Shown here: piece by piece, positions 1 through 11,494 of the stretch
Layout: each line of letters starts with the position of its first letter
How positions within the stretch are numbered: the first letter of the stretch is position 1
Position numbers and translations under genes: made by a program
Notes under the pieces: model-generated
The model's database searches: none
Told to the model about the DNA's origin: nothing
What the model saw: only the letters and a program-made list of their open reading frames with translations
Source of the DNA: Ariolimax columbianus
Lineage: Eukaryota; Mollusca; Gastropoda; Stylommatophora; Arionidae
Assembly (NCBI GenBank): GCA_036924085.1
Contig: JAVGWX010000008.1
Span: 48,963,019 to 49,027,018, forward strand
Reading direction: 5' to 3'
Length of the DNA stretch: 64,000 nt

Positions 1-760
1 AGACTCTTCAGTCTGTTATGCCCAGCTCACAGTCTGAAGATTATGACTTGCTCTTCTCTTAAACTTAAAATTTGACGTCTTTATACTGGTTCAGAATACT
101 CTACAGAGTCTGTATACAACCAGTTTTGTTTACATTTCGTTGCTCTGAAAGTTATGTACATCCAATCTATTCTTAAATGCATTAACTGTCCCAGCTTCTA
201 CTACTTCCTGTGCCAATGCATTCCAATCATTCACTACTCTCTGACAAAAAAAATATTTCCTAATTTCTCTAGTCAAATCATAGTAGTTGTTTTCTTTTCG
301 GAATGGGGGTGTCAATCAGCCCATTTCTCCATGAAGTCGGCCTTAACTATTGTCTTGGCCTCATTATACACGATACTCAGGTCTGTTTGTGGGGAAGCTT
401 CTCCAAGCTTTGCTAATTTGTCTGCATCATCATTGCCTTAAATATTGCAGTAAGATGGGATCCACTGACTGACCAGCCTGTGTGTTCTGCTGAGAGTTGT
501 GTCAGAGACTACATACATTGCTCGAGATCTTCATCTTAGATTACAAACTTGGATGGTACCTTTGAAAGTTATTGGAGTATTGTTCACACTAGAGATTTTT
601 CTGCTCTGTTCCTTAGTCTATAATAGACTTTCACCACCTTCATTGGATGTAGCTTTGTAAATACGTGTATCCGTGTTTCTGGTGGGTATATCAATTTACT
701 TTTTAAATCGGTCTGAGTTTCCTTCTTTTCTATTCCCTCTATGGTTTCTACCATCTCAGG
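1..760 (-). pseudogene. RNase H LINE remnant, interrupted by a CR1/L2-like insertion
   Basis: Minus-strand reading from about 760 to 316 gives decayed pol C-terminal sequence: a linker like TPEMVETIEGIEKKETQTDL, then QWIPSYCNI-GNDDADKLAKLGEASPQTDL, the last conserved RNase H block. It resumes at 60-1 as REEQVIIFRL-AGHNRLKSL. Positions 62-315 are a separate LINE fragment inserted between. There are several stops and frameshifts, so it is inactive. The right-hand duplicate shows the rest of the 3' end. Confidence 0.6.
62..315 (-). pseudogene. CR1/L2-like LINE, 3' terminal fragment
   Basis: A 61-codon frame carries the typical end of CR1/L2-type pol: RKYFFCQRVVNDWNALAQEVV followed by VNAFKNRLD. 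After it comes a 3' UTR ending in an imperfect hairpin (85-124, arms ACTGGTT/AACCAGT with an inner AGACTCTG/CTCTACAG stem) and a short A/T tail (TTTTAAGTTTAAG). It is 5' truncated and inserted into the RNase H LINE remnant. Confidence 0.65.
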
Positions 761-1139
761 TGATTTTTTTTTCTATGGTAGAATTTGGGATGTTTCTTTT
801 AGATCTTTAACCACTGCCTAGCTTATGATTTGGTTTGCTCCGGCAATATCTTTTGTTTTTTTATATGAGGTGGTTTCTCTTTAATCATCTCCTCCCCAGG
901 CAGTTTATTCTGTCATATATTGGGTGATCTAGCATTTGTTTGAACTTCTTCCCCTGCTGAAGTGTTTTATGGTCTCTGTGCATATCCAAATTTCCATACT
1001 TTTGATTCTTGTGATGTTCTCAATTTATGTTTTATATTTATTGGTGTTCTTCTCATAGCTCCAGTGATGATATATATATTTTTGGATTTGGGTTGTATTA
1101 ATTGTTTGGAAGGTGATAGTCACCAAATTGACACCCAAC

Positions 1140-1390
1140 ATCGAATCTGTACCAACAATTGAATAGATGAGGGGGCACATGAAATCAAACAACTTAAACC
1201 AGGTAGAACCCCTGAACAAGACAAAATCACAAATGATGTAATCCAGGCACACTAGCGCGGCAATTAACTACTTTGTTCAACATCTGTCTGAATGAATGCT
1301 AAATCCCTGATCAACGGAAAAAGTCAAAAAAACATCCTAATCCTTTAAAAGCTTCAGCTTCAGGCCCTTTCTAGTTTCAATTTTTTAGAA
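1140..1390 (+). pseudogene. LINE reverse transcriptase fragment
   Basis: Plus-strand sequence reads LKPGRTPEQDKITNDVIQ, then FNICLNECKIPDQ and a run like KSKIILIP. This matches the RT N-terminal block (K-G-K-A-P-G-x-D-x-I-x-N-E and W-K-x-A-x-I-x-P-I-P-K in intact LINEs). It is frameshifted and short. It is shared with 60869-61119. Confidence 0.45.
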
Positions 1391-1439
1391 GTTTTCCTTT
1401 GATCTCTTCTTTATTTGGCTTATCACAGAGGTCTTCTTC

Positions 1440-3110
1440 AGAATATAAAATGTCAGGTAAGCTATTTAGTTCTTCAAAGTATTCTGCTAATCCATTCTTC
1501 TCTTCTTCAATATTTGTTACCTTTATTCCCACTATGTATTTTATTGGTTTGCTTTGTTGTTGTTATTTTCCTGGCAGGTTTCTGATAGTGTAATACAGAC
1601 ATCAAGCTGCAGCTTCTTCAACTTCTGTAGCCAGACTATCAATGTCATTGTTCATGTCTACTGTAATGCACTTTTTTACTTCTTTGTTCAGCTCTGGGAA
1701 GTCTTGCTGTTCTTTAGTTTTGATGGTTTGCCATCATTCAATCCTTGTACTGTCATTCCTTTTCATCCAAATCTTCCTTGCATATTGTTTTCCAGACCTT
1801 TTGTAGCTGTTATCAATTTTTATCAATAGTTAGTTTGTTACCGTTGTTAGTTAGTCAGTCAGTTAATTAGTTAGTAAGTCGTTTGATCATTTTCATTGCA
1901 TGCAGAACAAGTCTAAAAGCACTCAGATCTTATCCTCAGTATCTCTGCCAGCACGTGATGACTAACCGTTCCGCTTTGATGCTGGTTAACCAGGTATTTA
2001 TACCTCACCACACCTCGTTTCACCCACAATTCAACCAGTTGTATCAAGGACGTAGAGTCTGGATCAACTCCTGAATCTTCTTTTTGGCCGATTTCCCTAA
2101 CAGTGTTTAGTATATTGGCTCAGTCAATTGATCTGCCGCATGTCAAGGAACGAGTATGAAGGTGATTCTCTGTAACCTTGACCAACCTATCGACTCAACC
2201 ATTGGCGCCATGCGCAACCTGATTGGAGCTTTCATCAATGCCAGCCCCTATGTCTAATTATTCAAGTGCTTGAAATGCATTGCTGATGACATAAGTTGTT
2301 CTGTTCTTTCATAGCTTAAGCTTAACTTTGGCCATCACTAGATTTGTGGTCTGAAGCCACATCTGCTCCTCTGTAGACACTAATGTCCTGCACAGGTTGT
2401 CTAAATTTCCTATCTGTGCAGATGTGGTCAAGCTGGTTTTGCGTAGAGGATATGGAGATATCCATGTTACCTTATCAATTTTCTTGTCTGAGAACAATGC
2501 TTCCTTAAATGACCAGTTAATTACCTGTGTAAAAATGTGCAAATCATTTTCATCATTTTCATTCATTACTAAGAATTGTTGTCAATAATCTTTTGTAGCA
2601 TACATTGTTATCTCCTATTTTGGCATTAAAGTCTCCTATCACAACCATTATAACTCTTAAATTTGTCTTATCTGTCACATTTTGCAGCTTGTTGGCTTTC
2701 TTTAACTCATCCTTGTTTTTCATTAGTTGGAGAGTACAATTGTATGATGTTTAGTTTTGTGGTTCTAAAGGAGGCCATAATCAGTAATCAGTCTTAATCC
2801 AGCTGCATGCTGGGCATTTGGTGTTAGCATAAGTGCTACCGCTTTATTGTGGGGTACAGTCTCTTCTTCATGTCCTGAATATATTATTTGTTTTGCCTGA
2901 TGTTAGCTATACTTTCAGTGCTTGTGCCCATCTTATTTCGCTGAGCACAAAGATGCTGATGTTATTTTGTTCCCTCTATATTGCAATTTGAGCTATTTCC
3001 CCTGTGTCTTGCATGGTTCTCATATTCCAGGTGCTGAGTTTTGAGGTGTTTCTTATTGATATTAAGTAGGTCGGAAAACCAGTTTTCTTCTTTAATTTTG
3101 ATATAATAAA
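1440..3110 (-). pseudogene. LINE remnant: endonuclease and endonuclease-RT linker
   Basis: On the minus strand, about 3060-2980 reads LSTWNMRTMQDTGEIAQIAI (start of an APE-type endonuclease). About 2650-2590 reads VVIGDFNAKIGDNNVCYK (endonuclease core). About 1780-1600 reads KEQQDFPELNKEVKKCI and DSLATEVEEAA, the linker seen in RTE/L1-like mollusc elements. Many stops are present. It is absent from the right duplicate, which cuts the linker at 1431. Confidence 0.55.
1833..2105 (-). repeat. Dispersed repeat with TTAG/CTAA end, diverged copy
   Basis: Similar to 9296-9573. Shared landmarks in order are TTAGTTAG repeats, GCAGCACGnGATGACTnAnCGT, a central AATTCAACCAGT, then AAGGACGTAGAnTCTG and CCGATTTCCCTAA. 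The tetranucleotide end suggests a 3' tail, so the element would read on the minus strand ending in (CTAA)n. No product was identified. Confidence 0.5.
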
Positions 3111-3249
3111 ATATGGCATTTTAAAAATTGTGAATATCACCTGACAACACATACAAAACCTGAAAAGCCAACAGCAGTCCCCAACACTTACCATCTTTCA
3201 GATTCCTTCTCTCATTCTTCGAATATGTGCCCCACAGGTCTTAATGCAC

Positions 3250-4330
3250 TTTGAATATTTAATACTTGTCGCACTTCCCTTTTTATCGTAATGTACTTGC
3301 TGCTTTAATTTTGCACACTAACCGCAGTCATTTGTTGCCAATATATATTCCATATCTCTTAAGTTTTTTCCATCTACATTTAATGCACTAAGTATTTCTA
3401 TCATGTCTTCATGTATAATAGTTGAAGCGAAGATACAGGTCCTGTTGCATCTCAACAGATTGTTCTGTTTTAGATGTTTGTATTCAAATTGCATTATTCA
3501 TCCAATTCCCTACTACAAAACCAGATTGTTCTGCTTTGGTTTTGTTAACTGCTCTGAACATGAGTATTCTCATAAGAATTTTGGTGATATGACTCATAAT
3601 AAATATTGTTTTACACTCTTCATGCCTAGGTTTTTTGGAAGATTTTTGAAAATGAATTTAATATCTGTTGTGATTTTTTTCTGATTCATAAACGTTGTTC
3701 AGAAAGTTAATACATTCAGACCAAACTCAGAGCCTTATCATTTCATAAATAACGTTATCCGGACCTGATGCTTTGCTTTGCTTTGTTTTTTTCTTCTTTG
3801 ACGATTATTTTGAAAGTGACATTGGGTCATAGTTTACAGCAACGTTGCAAAATCTGCGGCCAGACACATCTGGTTGCAGCACAGCATTTTTGGGACCAGG
3901 TTTGCCCTTCATCATTGATCACTATTATTTTAGCCAAGTTGCAGTCTGTTTCCAGGGCTGCCACCTAGAGATGGAATACGGTCTTACTCAGCTATGGATC
4001 GCTGATCCTGATGCAAGCAGCCAGCTATGAGTCACTGTCTGATGTCATCTTATTCATTGATGTATCTTCAGCCTCTTATTTGCTGTGTTTCAAATATTTT
4101 AAAGCATTTTCTTCTTTACCTTTAATTATTGTGGGACCTTACAGGTTAGGTAATAAGGAAGTGCTCTTCATTTCTTTCTTCTTTGTATAGTTCATTAATA
4201 TACTCTGACCATCTATCTAGCATTTCATTTCTTTCAATTAATATTTCACCATTTTTCTACTTGTATGCAGTCACCGGATCTGTGGCTTTGTAACTAGCAC
4301 TGTTAATTTTTTTCTGTACAGATGCATTAA
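3250..4330 (-). pseudogene. LINE remnant: linker and RT palm start
   Basis: About 4250-4160 reads GEILIERNEMLDRWSEYINELYKEE, the conserved block just before RT. About 3770 reads KASGPDNVIYEMIR (RT start), and 3650-3340 includes KKPRHEEC and KILMRILMFRAVNKTKAEQSGFVVG. Stops and frameshifts are frequent. A separate repeat (3835-4065) lies between the two blocks. Absent from the right duplicate. Confidence 0.55.
3835..4065 (+). repeat. Dispersed repeat, copy A (mate about 8085-8345)
   Basis: Shares ordered landmarks with about 8085-8345: TCTGCnnnCCnnnnCATC, AACAGAGCATTTTGGG-like, GAGCCAAG(C/T)TGCA and CAGGGCTnnCACnTAGAG. It sits between two blocks of the LINE at 3250-4330, so it is either inserted there or marks a rearrangement. 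The coding potential is not convincing. Confidence 0.45.
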
Positions 4331-4469
4331 GACTTACATTTGGTCTTTGCTTGATGATAGGAAATTTGGAAAGTAATGTAGTCTATAAATGTCTGAATCA
4401 AGCTCTTCTTGTTTCCATAGTTGCAGTGAGGTTTTGAAAGGTTGGTAGCAAAGCCATTGGAACATCACT

Positions 4470-4710
4470 GATAACCAACATCAAACAACCCCATACCCAC
4501 CAAATTCCACGCCCCCCATCCAACACCACATCCCCATCTCACCCCCACCCACTGCCCCAACACCCCCAACTCATCCTTCCCCCCCACCCCCCCCCCCCAC
4601 CACAACATACCCCCCCACCCATACCCCCCCCCCATCCCCCCCCACTTCCCCCCATTACCCCACCCACCCCCCCACCATCCCCCACCTCCCCCAACCACCC
4701 ACCCCCCATA
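4470..4710 (+). repeat. C-rich low-complexity tract
   Basis: About 240 bp made almost only of C with A and T spacers, including many runs of four to nine C. The minus strand is therefore G-run rich and could form G-quadruplexes; the plus strand could form i-motifs. The apparent Gly/Trp-rich reading frame is a composition artefact. Missing from the right duplicate. Confidence 0.8.
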
Positions 4711-4742
4711 GTTGCAAGTGATGATTTTTGAAAGTTTGGTTA

Positions 4743-5045
4743 GTACTGTGGCATGGTTCTAGGCCTCGTTCAGAGTGGAGGTAGAGGTTGCTATCTGCTG
4801 GAGCCATACTGTGCAGGGACGGCCTCTTCTGTGCCTCCAGCCAGTCGAGGGAAGACTTTTAGCACTGAGGAATGACTTGTGTTGTATCTTGTGGGCCGGG
4901 GTTTTCTGGCCCAGCTGTACAACATGACCGAACATAGAAACTCGGCCGTGGTCAAGTGTTTATGAAATTGGGAGGAGTCCTATCTTAGCGGAGACCTCCA
5001 CGTTGCGGGTGTAGATAATAAGCTGCCCAAATATTCTACCGAATG
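4743..5045 (-). pseudogene. ATT-tailed LINE, 3' coding end, tail lost
   Basis: Minus-strand reading resembles FGHVVQLGQKTPAHKIQ, then GHRRGRPCTVWLQQIA: the C-terminal block of a LINE pol (R-R-G-R-P, W-L-Q-Q). The copy is cut at 4743, where the C-rich segment joins. The right duplicate (61217-61565) still carries the last codons and the (ATT)n tail. Confidence 0.55.
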
Positions 5046-5892
5046 TCTACATCTTTTCTTGACAGTTAATCAAATTCCTCAGTGTCCTGAATTTTTTAAT
5101 AGCAGTAAATATATGACAAAGAGTTTTGAGTGTTGTGTTTTTAATCCTTATGTACACTAGTGTCACAAATAAGCAACAAATCCACAGCAGAATGTAGACT
5201 GGTTTAAGTTGTTTATTTCTCCATTTCTCATTATAAGCATTATTTGCTACAGATTTATCAGAGCTTTCTTCTTCTTCTTCTTCTTCGAACTTGATACTGT
5301 GGTAAAATGTGTATTCCCATTTCAAAGTCTATGATGGATACAAATTGGAAATATTTGCTCAGATGAGACTGCTCACATATACTGATCATTTTTTTAAATA
5401 GTTAAGTGTATGTGTGCAGCAATGTATCAAATCTGTCAAGCAAAACAGTGTAGCTGGATTGGAAAAAACACATACAAGTTGTAAATGTGAAAATTGACAA
5501 GAACATGTGGATCAAGACAAATGTAAAGATGAAAACTACAGTCTGATGTCAGATGAGCATGTATCAGCATTTTCTGACAATGACCAAAAAATTAGTTTTA
5601 ACAGTTATTGGTTGGACATTATCAGCCTTTTTGGCATCTGTTTTTTGTTTTTTGAAATAGTTATACAGAGACTCCTTATAAGGAGTATATTACCTCACAG
5701 CTGTGATGAAAAATCATGCAGATTATAGAGATTAATGAATGCTGATACATTTACTTAATTCTTGCAAGGTTTTAAACTATTGACATTTTTAAAATTGCAA
5801 ATCAAAGGAATGAGTTTTTAATTTTAGTTTTAAACGTGTTCATTTGTCTTTTTTTAACTATGTTAAACTTTATTGTGCATGTTACAATAACT
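5046..5892. other. AT-rich unique-looking stretch, shared with 61566-62417
   Basis: No convincing coding sequence, RNA gene or repeat signature. It contains a short CTT run (5268-5285) that is shorter in the right copy, and long A/T tracts. It is conserved between the two duplicate copies only because they are recent. Confidence 0.6.
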
Positions 5893-6029
5893 TGTCTAAG
5901 ATTCTATTTTAGTTTGTAAGGTGTTTAAAAAAAATGCTACCCAGTTTTTTGTCCCAAGAGGTATATAATATTTTTCTATGAAAACCTCAGCATATTTCAC
6001 ACAAATTTTGTGATAAATAATGTTAATGT

Positions 6030-7060
6030 GTCTTATCCTTTGCTGATGATCTCGCAATTTGGACAACTCAGAAATATCCCATTTTGGCAAAAGCATAGAT
6101 CAATAGAGGGTTATACTAACAATTTCAGTATACTGCAAACTGTGGAAATTAAAGATAAATAGCTAGAAAACCATATACACCATCTTCTCCCACAGTCATA
6201 AAGAAGCAATGGGATCCATTAATATCAAAATGAATTGGGAATTACTATTACAAGAAGATACCCCAGTTTATCTGGGAGTAACACTGGACAGACAGTTGAA
6301 ATTTGGAAGCCAAATCTGCAATGTTAAACGTAAAGCAACCAAGCGTTTAAACTTAATCAAAAGACTTGCTAGTACAAATTGGAGAACTGATAAACAAACT
6401 CTTTGGCAACTATACTTTACTTATGTACTACCGGTGATGGATTACAGAATTCCCATACAGACCACTGTGAGTACAAATAACATCTCATCTATTGACCAAT
6501 TGCAGAATCAAGCTCTCAGACTAATTTATGGGGGGATGAGATCAGCACCTACAGCGGCGTGCGAGATAGAGGCCAACATAGAAACGCTTGATATCAGTAA
6601 AAAGGGGACACTGGCTGAAGCGGTAGAGAGATACAAGAAACAAGAAAATGGTGATACAAATGTAGTATAAATAGACGTTTAGAAGCAATAGAGAAGACTG
6701 ATGCAATTGTCCCCTCTGGATGTAGCAGAAGAGGAAAGCCATATTCACCATCTACCAGAAGAAAGAGAAACGGAAAATATGTTTTTGGACCATCCCCTGG
6801 GGAAAATCTTTGCCTGCCAGTCATAAAAACACACTTGACATAAAAGGCAGCCACCAAGGAGACTACACGTAATATCCTAAGACATGTGCATTGGAGACAG
6901 TCTGTAGCTACCAAACATTGGCAGTCCTGGACTATACAGATGGATCAGCATTCAAAGCCTTTATGCGGGGTAGGGTATCCACATGAAATATATGAATGGG
7001 TCCATATACAAGTTTTGTAACTCATGCGGTGAAAACAGTTCAAATGATGCAGCGGAGGTG
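6030..7060 (+). pseudogene. RNase H LINE remnant: RT end to RNase H
   Basis: Begins near ADDLAIWTTQKYPILAKA (the RT catalytic ADD). It continues through an open 153-codon stretch (6209-6670) with YLGVTLDRQLKF, LYFTYVLPVMDY and NQALRLIYGGM, the RT thumb region of I/Jockey-type elements. About 6930 reads YTDGSAFKA, the first RNase H block. Stops and frameshifts separate the blocks. It is a diverged relative of the GAA-tailed copies and is absent from the right duplicate. Confidence 0.65.
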
Positions 7061-7069
7061 GAGGCTATT

Positions 7070-7970
7070 AAACAGAAGTTGAAATTTTTCACCAACAGCT
7101 TGACTTGGGCGAATTGTTACCGATGGATTTTTAGTGAATTTTGTCAATGCCAGTCGCAGAGTCTTAAAGGAAACTACCTGGAGATCCTTAGGGCTCTATT
7201 TGCCTAGATATTCTCTTCCATTGTTCATCAATAGGTAGTCTTTGGCTTCTACACTCGTACTACCTCCTGGGTTTCTATCAAAATTATTCAACAATAAGAC
7301 GTAATATCATATCGTTACTAATATGCCATATTAATGTATTTTTCTACAGAGAGTGACAACTATATTTAAGATCTAACTGCCAAAATATAAGAGACAGATA
7401 TAGCGATGGATGAAAGTTCCTCGTATGGTTATGTAACACGCTGGAGGCTATGGGTGTATTATTCCTGAAAATTTGATTTTAAAACGTGGAAATTTAAATT
7501 TATTTTCAAAGCAATATTTACATATGTTCGATATTCCTTATTTGCACTGTCCTAACCTGTTTTGTAACATGGTTGCCGGCAGTCTGATGTTGAAAGTTGA
7601 TGGAAGAAGAGATTTTCGTAAGGAAAATATTAAATTGTGTCGTCCCTCAAACGGAAGTGGCTTTACGTTATGGGGGAAATTGTGTAAGTAAATATGACAC
7701 AGGCCTTGAAATGGTTCCAGCCCAGCAATATTTCTAGGCACTATAGCGAATTGACACCCGGGATTTATCGTGTCCTGCACTTCTGACTCGACTTTGTAAT
7801 TCAGCAAAGGTTTAGTTATTGATTGATTTGCATTTACACTCCAGGTGAATACGTTAGTTCGAGCAGTGGGGGCTTTCATGACATTTGTTTTACATAATTA
7901 AATCGCTAGCACCTCCCTCTTGAGAGGTTACAGTGGTCCTATTCTATTCAAAATGGTTTCCACTCGGGTA
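7070..7970. other. No recognisable feature
   Basis: A 113-codon open frame on the minus strand (7538-7879) shows no known motif, splice-supported continuation or codon bias that I can judge. I treat it as chance or as a decayed repeat. Confidence 0.4.
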
Positions 7971-7974
7971 TCGT

Positions 7975-8045
7975 GTGTTTAGCGTTGTGGTAGAGCACTC
8001 GCCTTTCAACACGTAGTTGTTCTTCTTCTTCTCTTCTTCTTCCAA
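7975..8045 (+). repeat. tRNA-derived SINE head fragment
   Basis: Reads GTGGTAGAGCACTCGCCTTTCAA, the A-box half of a tRNA-like sequence. No B box follows; instead the sequence passes into CTT repeats (about 8023-8042). It resembles the A boxes at 55708 and 59005, so it is a truncated SINE rather than a tRNA gene. Confidence 0.4.
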
Positions 8046-8084
8046 TCCTTTGACGTTCGTTAAGAAAAGAACGTTTTGTCATAA

Positions 8085-8345
8085 TTACAGCGTAGCTGCG
8101 ATATCTGCATTTTCCCGCCCAATGCATCGGGTTTCAACAGAGCATTTTGGGGATCGGATTTGTCTTTCTGATTAAATTTCCTTTCTCTGAGCCAAGCTGC
8201 ATTTGTACAGGCAGTGTCCAGGGCTATCACATAGAGGCGTGAAAATGGAGTTGGTCAGCTACAATTCCCTTAGCTTGATTCAAACATACTGTCAGCTCAT
8301 TCACTACTGCGTCTCCGACAGCGGGTTATGGATGAAACTATGGTT
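8085..8345 (+). repeat. Dispersed repeat, copy B (mate about 3835-4065)
   Basis: Aligns by eye with 3835-4065 along most of its length: TTTCAACAGAGCATTTTGGGGATCGG, GAGCCAAGCTGCATTTG, then CAGGGCTATCACATAGAG. Function and class are unknown. Both copies lie in the part of the left block that the right duplicate lacks. Confidence 0.45.
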
Positions 8346-8939
8346 ACCGACACGCACCAGTCGATCAAGCTGGAAATGGTACTTTTTTAAATGTTAGGTA
8401 AGGAAATACAACGAGGAAGGGAACCGACCACCTCGCCTCATAAACAGGATATGACCACGTACATTGAATTCTCTAGCACTTTATCCCCGACAACAATGTC
8501 TTCTCTACGACTTTCTTTACTATTACCTTTACCCCCACGGTAAGATGTGCTTTTACTGATTGGTTTCTACATGGGGTAGTGCCCTCACAGCCTGTCCTTA
8601 GCCACCAGCTGTTTTGATCGATCAATAACATTGACGTACCCACTTACTGGTAAACTTTATGGCGATAATGTTTACATACGGGCAACCAGGTGTGCATCGG
8701 CTGATATATCATTATCATCATGACATGTCTATAATATTGGGACCCACGCAAATGAGGTATAAAAAAAAGGAAACGTGCCACCTGCCCCTGAATTCATGGT
8801 GCACTATGAAATATTTGGTTTTTTTAAATTTGCACTATCGTTACTGGCACGGCGCTCAAGCCAAATATGTATATATTCGGATTCAGCAAAGAAGTGCCCT
8901 TATAGGAAGTTAGCCGATTTTATAAATACGTAATGAATT

Positions 8940-9025
8940 CGAGAGGCTGCGTGGGATAGGAGTGAAGCCTCCGTTTAACAATCCCAACGCACCCGGTTCG
9001 AATCACATTCGTGTCCAGTTTGGCA
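8940..9025 (+). repeat. Possible tRNA-like B-box sequence
   Basis: CCCGGTTCGAATCAC matches a pol III B box well. The upstream AGGAGTGAAGCC stretch is only a weak A box, and no cloverleaf could be drawn. Probably a decayed tRNA-derived repeat. Confidence 0.25.
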
Positions 9026-9295
9026 GACACGTGGTATTATTTCATTCCTCCACATACGGAAAGTAATGGCAACCTACCGTGCAGCAAACTTGCCAATAAA
9101 CATTTAACAGCCAAATATGTTGGCGGTTGTAAGAAGTACGTTCTGCAAAGGACTTCCTACTTAGTTTAATGAGTTCATATACACGAGACCGTAAGACACA
9201 AACAAGTTCAACGTAATCTGAATAATGAAGCAAGATTAAAAGGACAAAAACACACAAATCAAGGCGTTTCTGAGGTTTAAATCCATTGTATTTGG

Positions 9296-9573
9296 ACTAG
9301 TTAGTTAGTTAGTTAGTTAGTTAGTTCGTTAGACGTCTCGATGATATTCGTCGTACTCGGGACAGGACATACGCGCCAGATCGCATCCTCGGTATGTCTG
9401 CAGCACGAGATGACTGATCGTGCCGGTCTTGTGCTGGTTATCCAGACATCTTTGGAACCCCGTGTGGTGTTCCTTCTTGCCACCTCTCGTGTCACTCTCA
9501 ATTCAACCAGTCGCGCCAAGGACGTAGAATCTGAATCAACTTCTGAATCTTTCTTCCAGCCGATTTCCCTAAT
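9296..9573 (-). repeat. Dispersed repeat with (TTAG)n/(CTAA)n end
   Basis: Seven TTAG units (9299-9326) lead into about 245 bp shared with 1833-2105. Read on the minus strand, the unit ends in (CTAA)n like a retroposon tail. It directly abuts the GAA tail of the LINE fragment at 9574. A 68-codon minus-strand frame lies within it, with no recognised domain. Confidence 0.5.
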
Positions 9574-9925
9574 TGTCTTCTTCTGTTTCTTCTTCTTCGT
9601 ACGCTGTCAGACGTCAACTTCAATTTGTTCGAAAAAAGCAGCTGTCATCCTGAGGCTGTCGACACTGCCATAGAGCTTGTCTAGTGTTGGCCACATGTGC
9701 TTTCTCTGGTCCTCGTATGTCAGGCAATTTTGCAGCAGATGTTCAGTCGTCATTTTCCCTGTACTACAGAGGCATCGTCATTGCCACCTATCTTCAGTTT
9801 ATTGCATAGATGGTACCTCAGTCTGTTGTGGCCTTTGCGGAGTCTGAAGATCACGACCTGTTCTCTTCTATTCAACTGGTAGTAGGCATAATTTTTGTGT
9901 AGCCAGTATGCTATGTTTCCCTAAT
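9574..9925 (-). pseudogene. GAA-tailed RNase H LINE, 3' end fragment
   Basis: Minus-strand C-terminal pol sequence: NRRE-QVVIFRLRKGHNRLRYHL, the cysteine-rich block and CPTYEDQRKHMWP, followed by the conserved 3' end and an imperfect GAA tail (plus-strand CTTCTT at 9574-9599). It is 5' truncated with stops. The right duplicate retains only the part from 9734 onward (62426-62617), which shows that the right copy was deleted. Confidence 0.7.
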
Positions 9926-10768
9926 TGAAAATCATAACCTCTTGGCCACACATATATACTCCTCGTGACAGTGAGATTTGTTTCAATCCCCGCTATCGAT
10001 ACGCCCCAGTCTACTTAACTGTAAATGAGTTCTCTATTTACATTTTGAGAAACCAAACTGTAAAGATTGGAACTGGATAGACCACAACTTGAGAAAAATC
10101 TGAGCTCCTGGTACAATCACTTTGTTCATACGTTAACCACGTCAGCAGAGTCAGTAATAATGCAATCATTTATCGTTTATTTTACATAACATACATTTAA
10201 AACACGTGTATTCAGTAATATATGAGCAGATAGGAAATAGAACATGTTCGGAAAACGAATGTGTCCCTTCCAAATGCATTTTGGTGACCACAATAGTAAA
10301 TGAGATATTATCTGTCATTTTAAAAAATGCGCGAAAGCTTAATACACAAGGATAAATATAAATTCACCAAAAATAAAAATAATATTAATTTAAAATATTG
10401 GTGTTTTTGCGAAAGTGAAAGATGAATGTATAGAATGATGGTGATTCCTTTTTTCTTCTAGCTTTTTGTCCTGCTTGTGCCCTTCAGTGCCTTGATCAGG
10501 TCCCACTTTGTGATTCGTACATGAGATGTTACAGCTTGTCATTTCTGTTGTCCATCTTTTGTGTGCGCGACTCTTGGCTCTATATCAATTTGATCTGTAT
10601 AAATTTGCTTTCTGAAAGATACTGTCTGATGTTTGAAATGTTACGTGGTCCAACCATTTAGTTTGCTGTCTCTTGATGAAGCCTAACACTAGTGCTGTGT
10701 CTACCTGTTTCCTATATCTTCGCTTCTGTTTCTATCCATTCTTGTTACACCAATCATTCATCGCAGGT
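9926..10768. other. AT-rich stretch without recognisable features
   Basis: Shared with 62618-63460 as part of the long duplication. No coding, RNA or repeat signature was seen. Confidence 0.5.
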
Positions 10769-10772
10769 ATTT

Positions 10773-11190
10773 CTTAACTTAACTTCTTTATACTGGTTCA
10801 GAAGACTCTGCATTGTCTGTATACAGCCAGTTTCGTTTACACTACCTTCCTCTAAAAGCAATGCACATCCAATCTATTCTGAAATGCATTACTTGTCCCT
10901 GCCTCTACTAATTTCTGTGGCAATGCACTCCACGCATTCATCACTCTCTGACTAAAAAGATATTTCCTGATATCCAAACTGGACCTTTCTTTAGTTAATT
11001 TGTTGCTATGCCCTCTTGTTCTTATAGGTGGTTGTATTTTGAAAAAAACTTGTCATAATCTAATTTATCCGTTCCTGTGATTATCTTATAAACCTGTATT
11101 ACGTCACCTCCAATTGTTTTTTTCTGGACACTTTAGGCCGGTTTTTTGGTGTCTCTTCTCATATTTCATCTCTGTTGTTACGATGTTTCT
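10773..11190 (-). pseudogene. CR1/L2-like LINE 3' end
   Basis: Minus-strand reading gives CPEKTIGGDVIQVYKIITGTDKLDYDKFFS, then IRKYLFSQRVMNAWSALPQK and NAFQNRLDVH, the CR1/L2 pol terminus. The 3' UTR ends in the family hairpin (10792-10831, arms ACTGGTT/GCCAGT) and a TTAAG-type tail at 10773-10783. Stops are present. The duplicate copy is at 63465-63881. Confidence 0.7.
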
Positions 11191-11494
11191 TTTATCTTAG
11201 TTTGATAATGCCCAATTATGCTCTGTTATTACCATATGGATAAGAATAACGTATTGTATAGCGTTCCTTTATTAAATCAATTGTCCCTTGTTTATATTGT
11301 AATGTATGGGACTTTTGCCCAAAATAAATGAGTAATGTGTCTTAGTTGGATATTCAGCAAAAGCAATTTCTATGTAAGAGACCTTTTCCCTTTTAAATGC
11401 AAATTGGATGCTTCTTCGTAAAATAGGATTTGCTGGTTGTGGGGATGCGACAGGAAACCCGTTCTTTTCTGTTTTGTATTTTTAATGTTTGGAT

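Larger units (their letters stand above)
1..11309. repeat. Left copy of a long direct duplication (mate 59730-64000)
   Basis: Three blocks recur in the same order and orientation at the right end: 1-1431 with 59730-61160, 4743-5892 with about 61268-62417, and 9734-11309 with 62426-64000. By eye identity is about 98-99%. Blocks 1432-4742 and 5893-9733 exist only here. The match runs off both window ends, so its full extent is unknown. Confidence 0.9.

Noticed and set aside
4465..4698. 77-codon Gly/Trp-rich reading frame on the minus strand
   Set aside because: It is only the reverse complement of the C-rich tract; no start context or domain.
7538..7879. 113-codon open frame on the minus strand
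   Set aside because: No recognisable motif, no splice partners and no conservation test possible here. Left as an unexplained frame.
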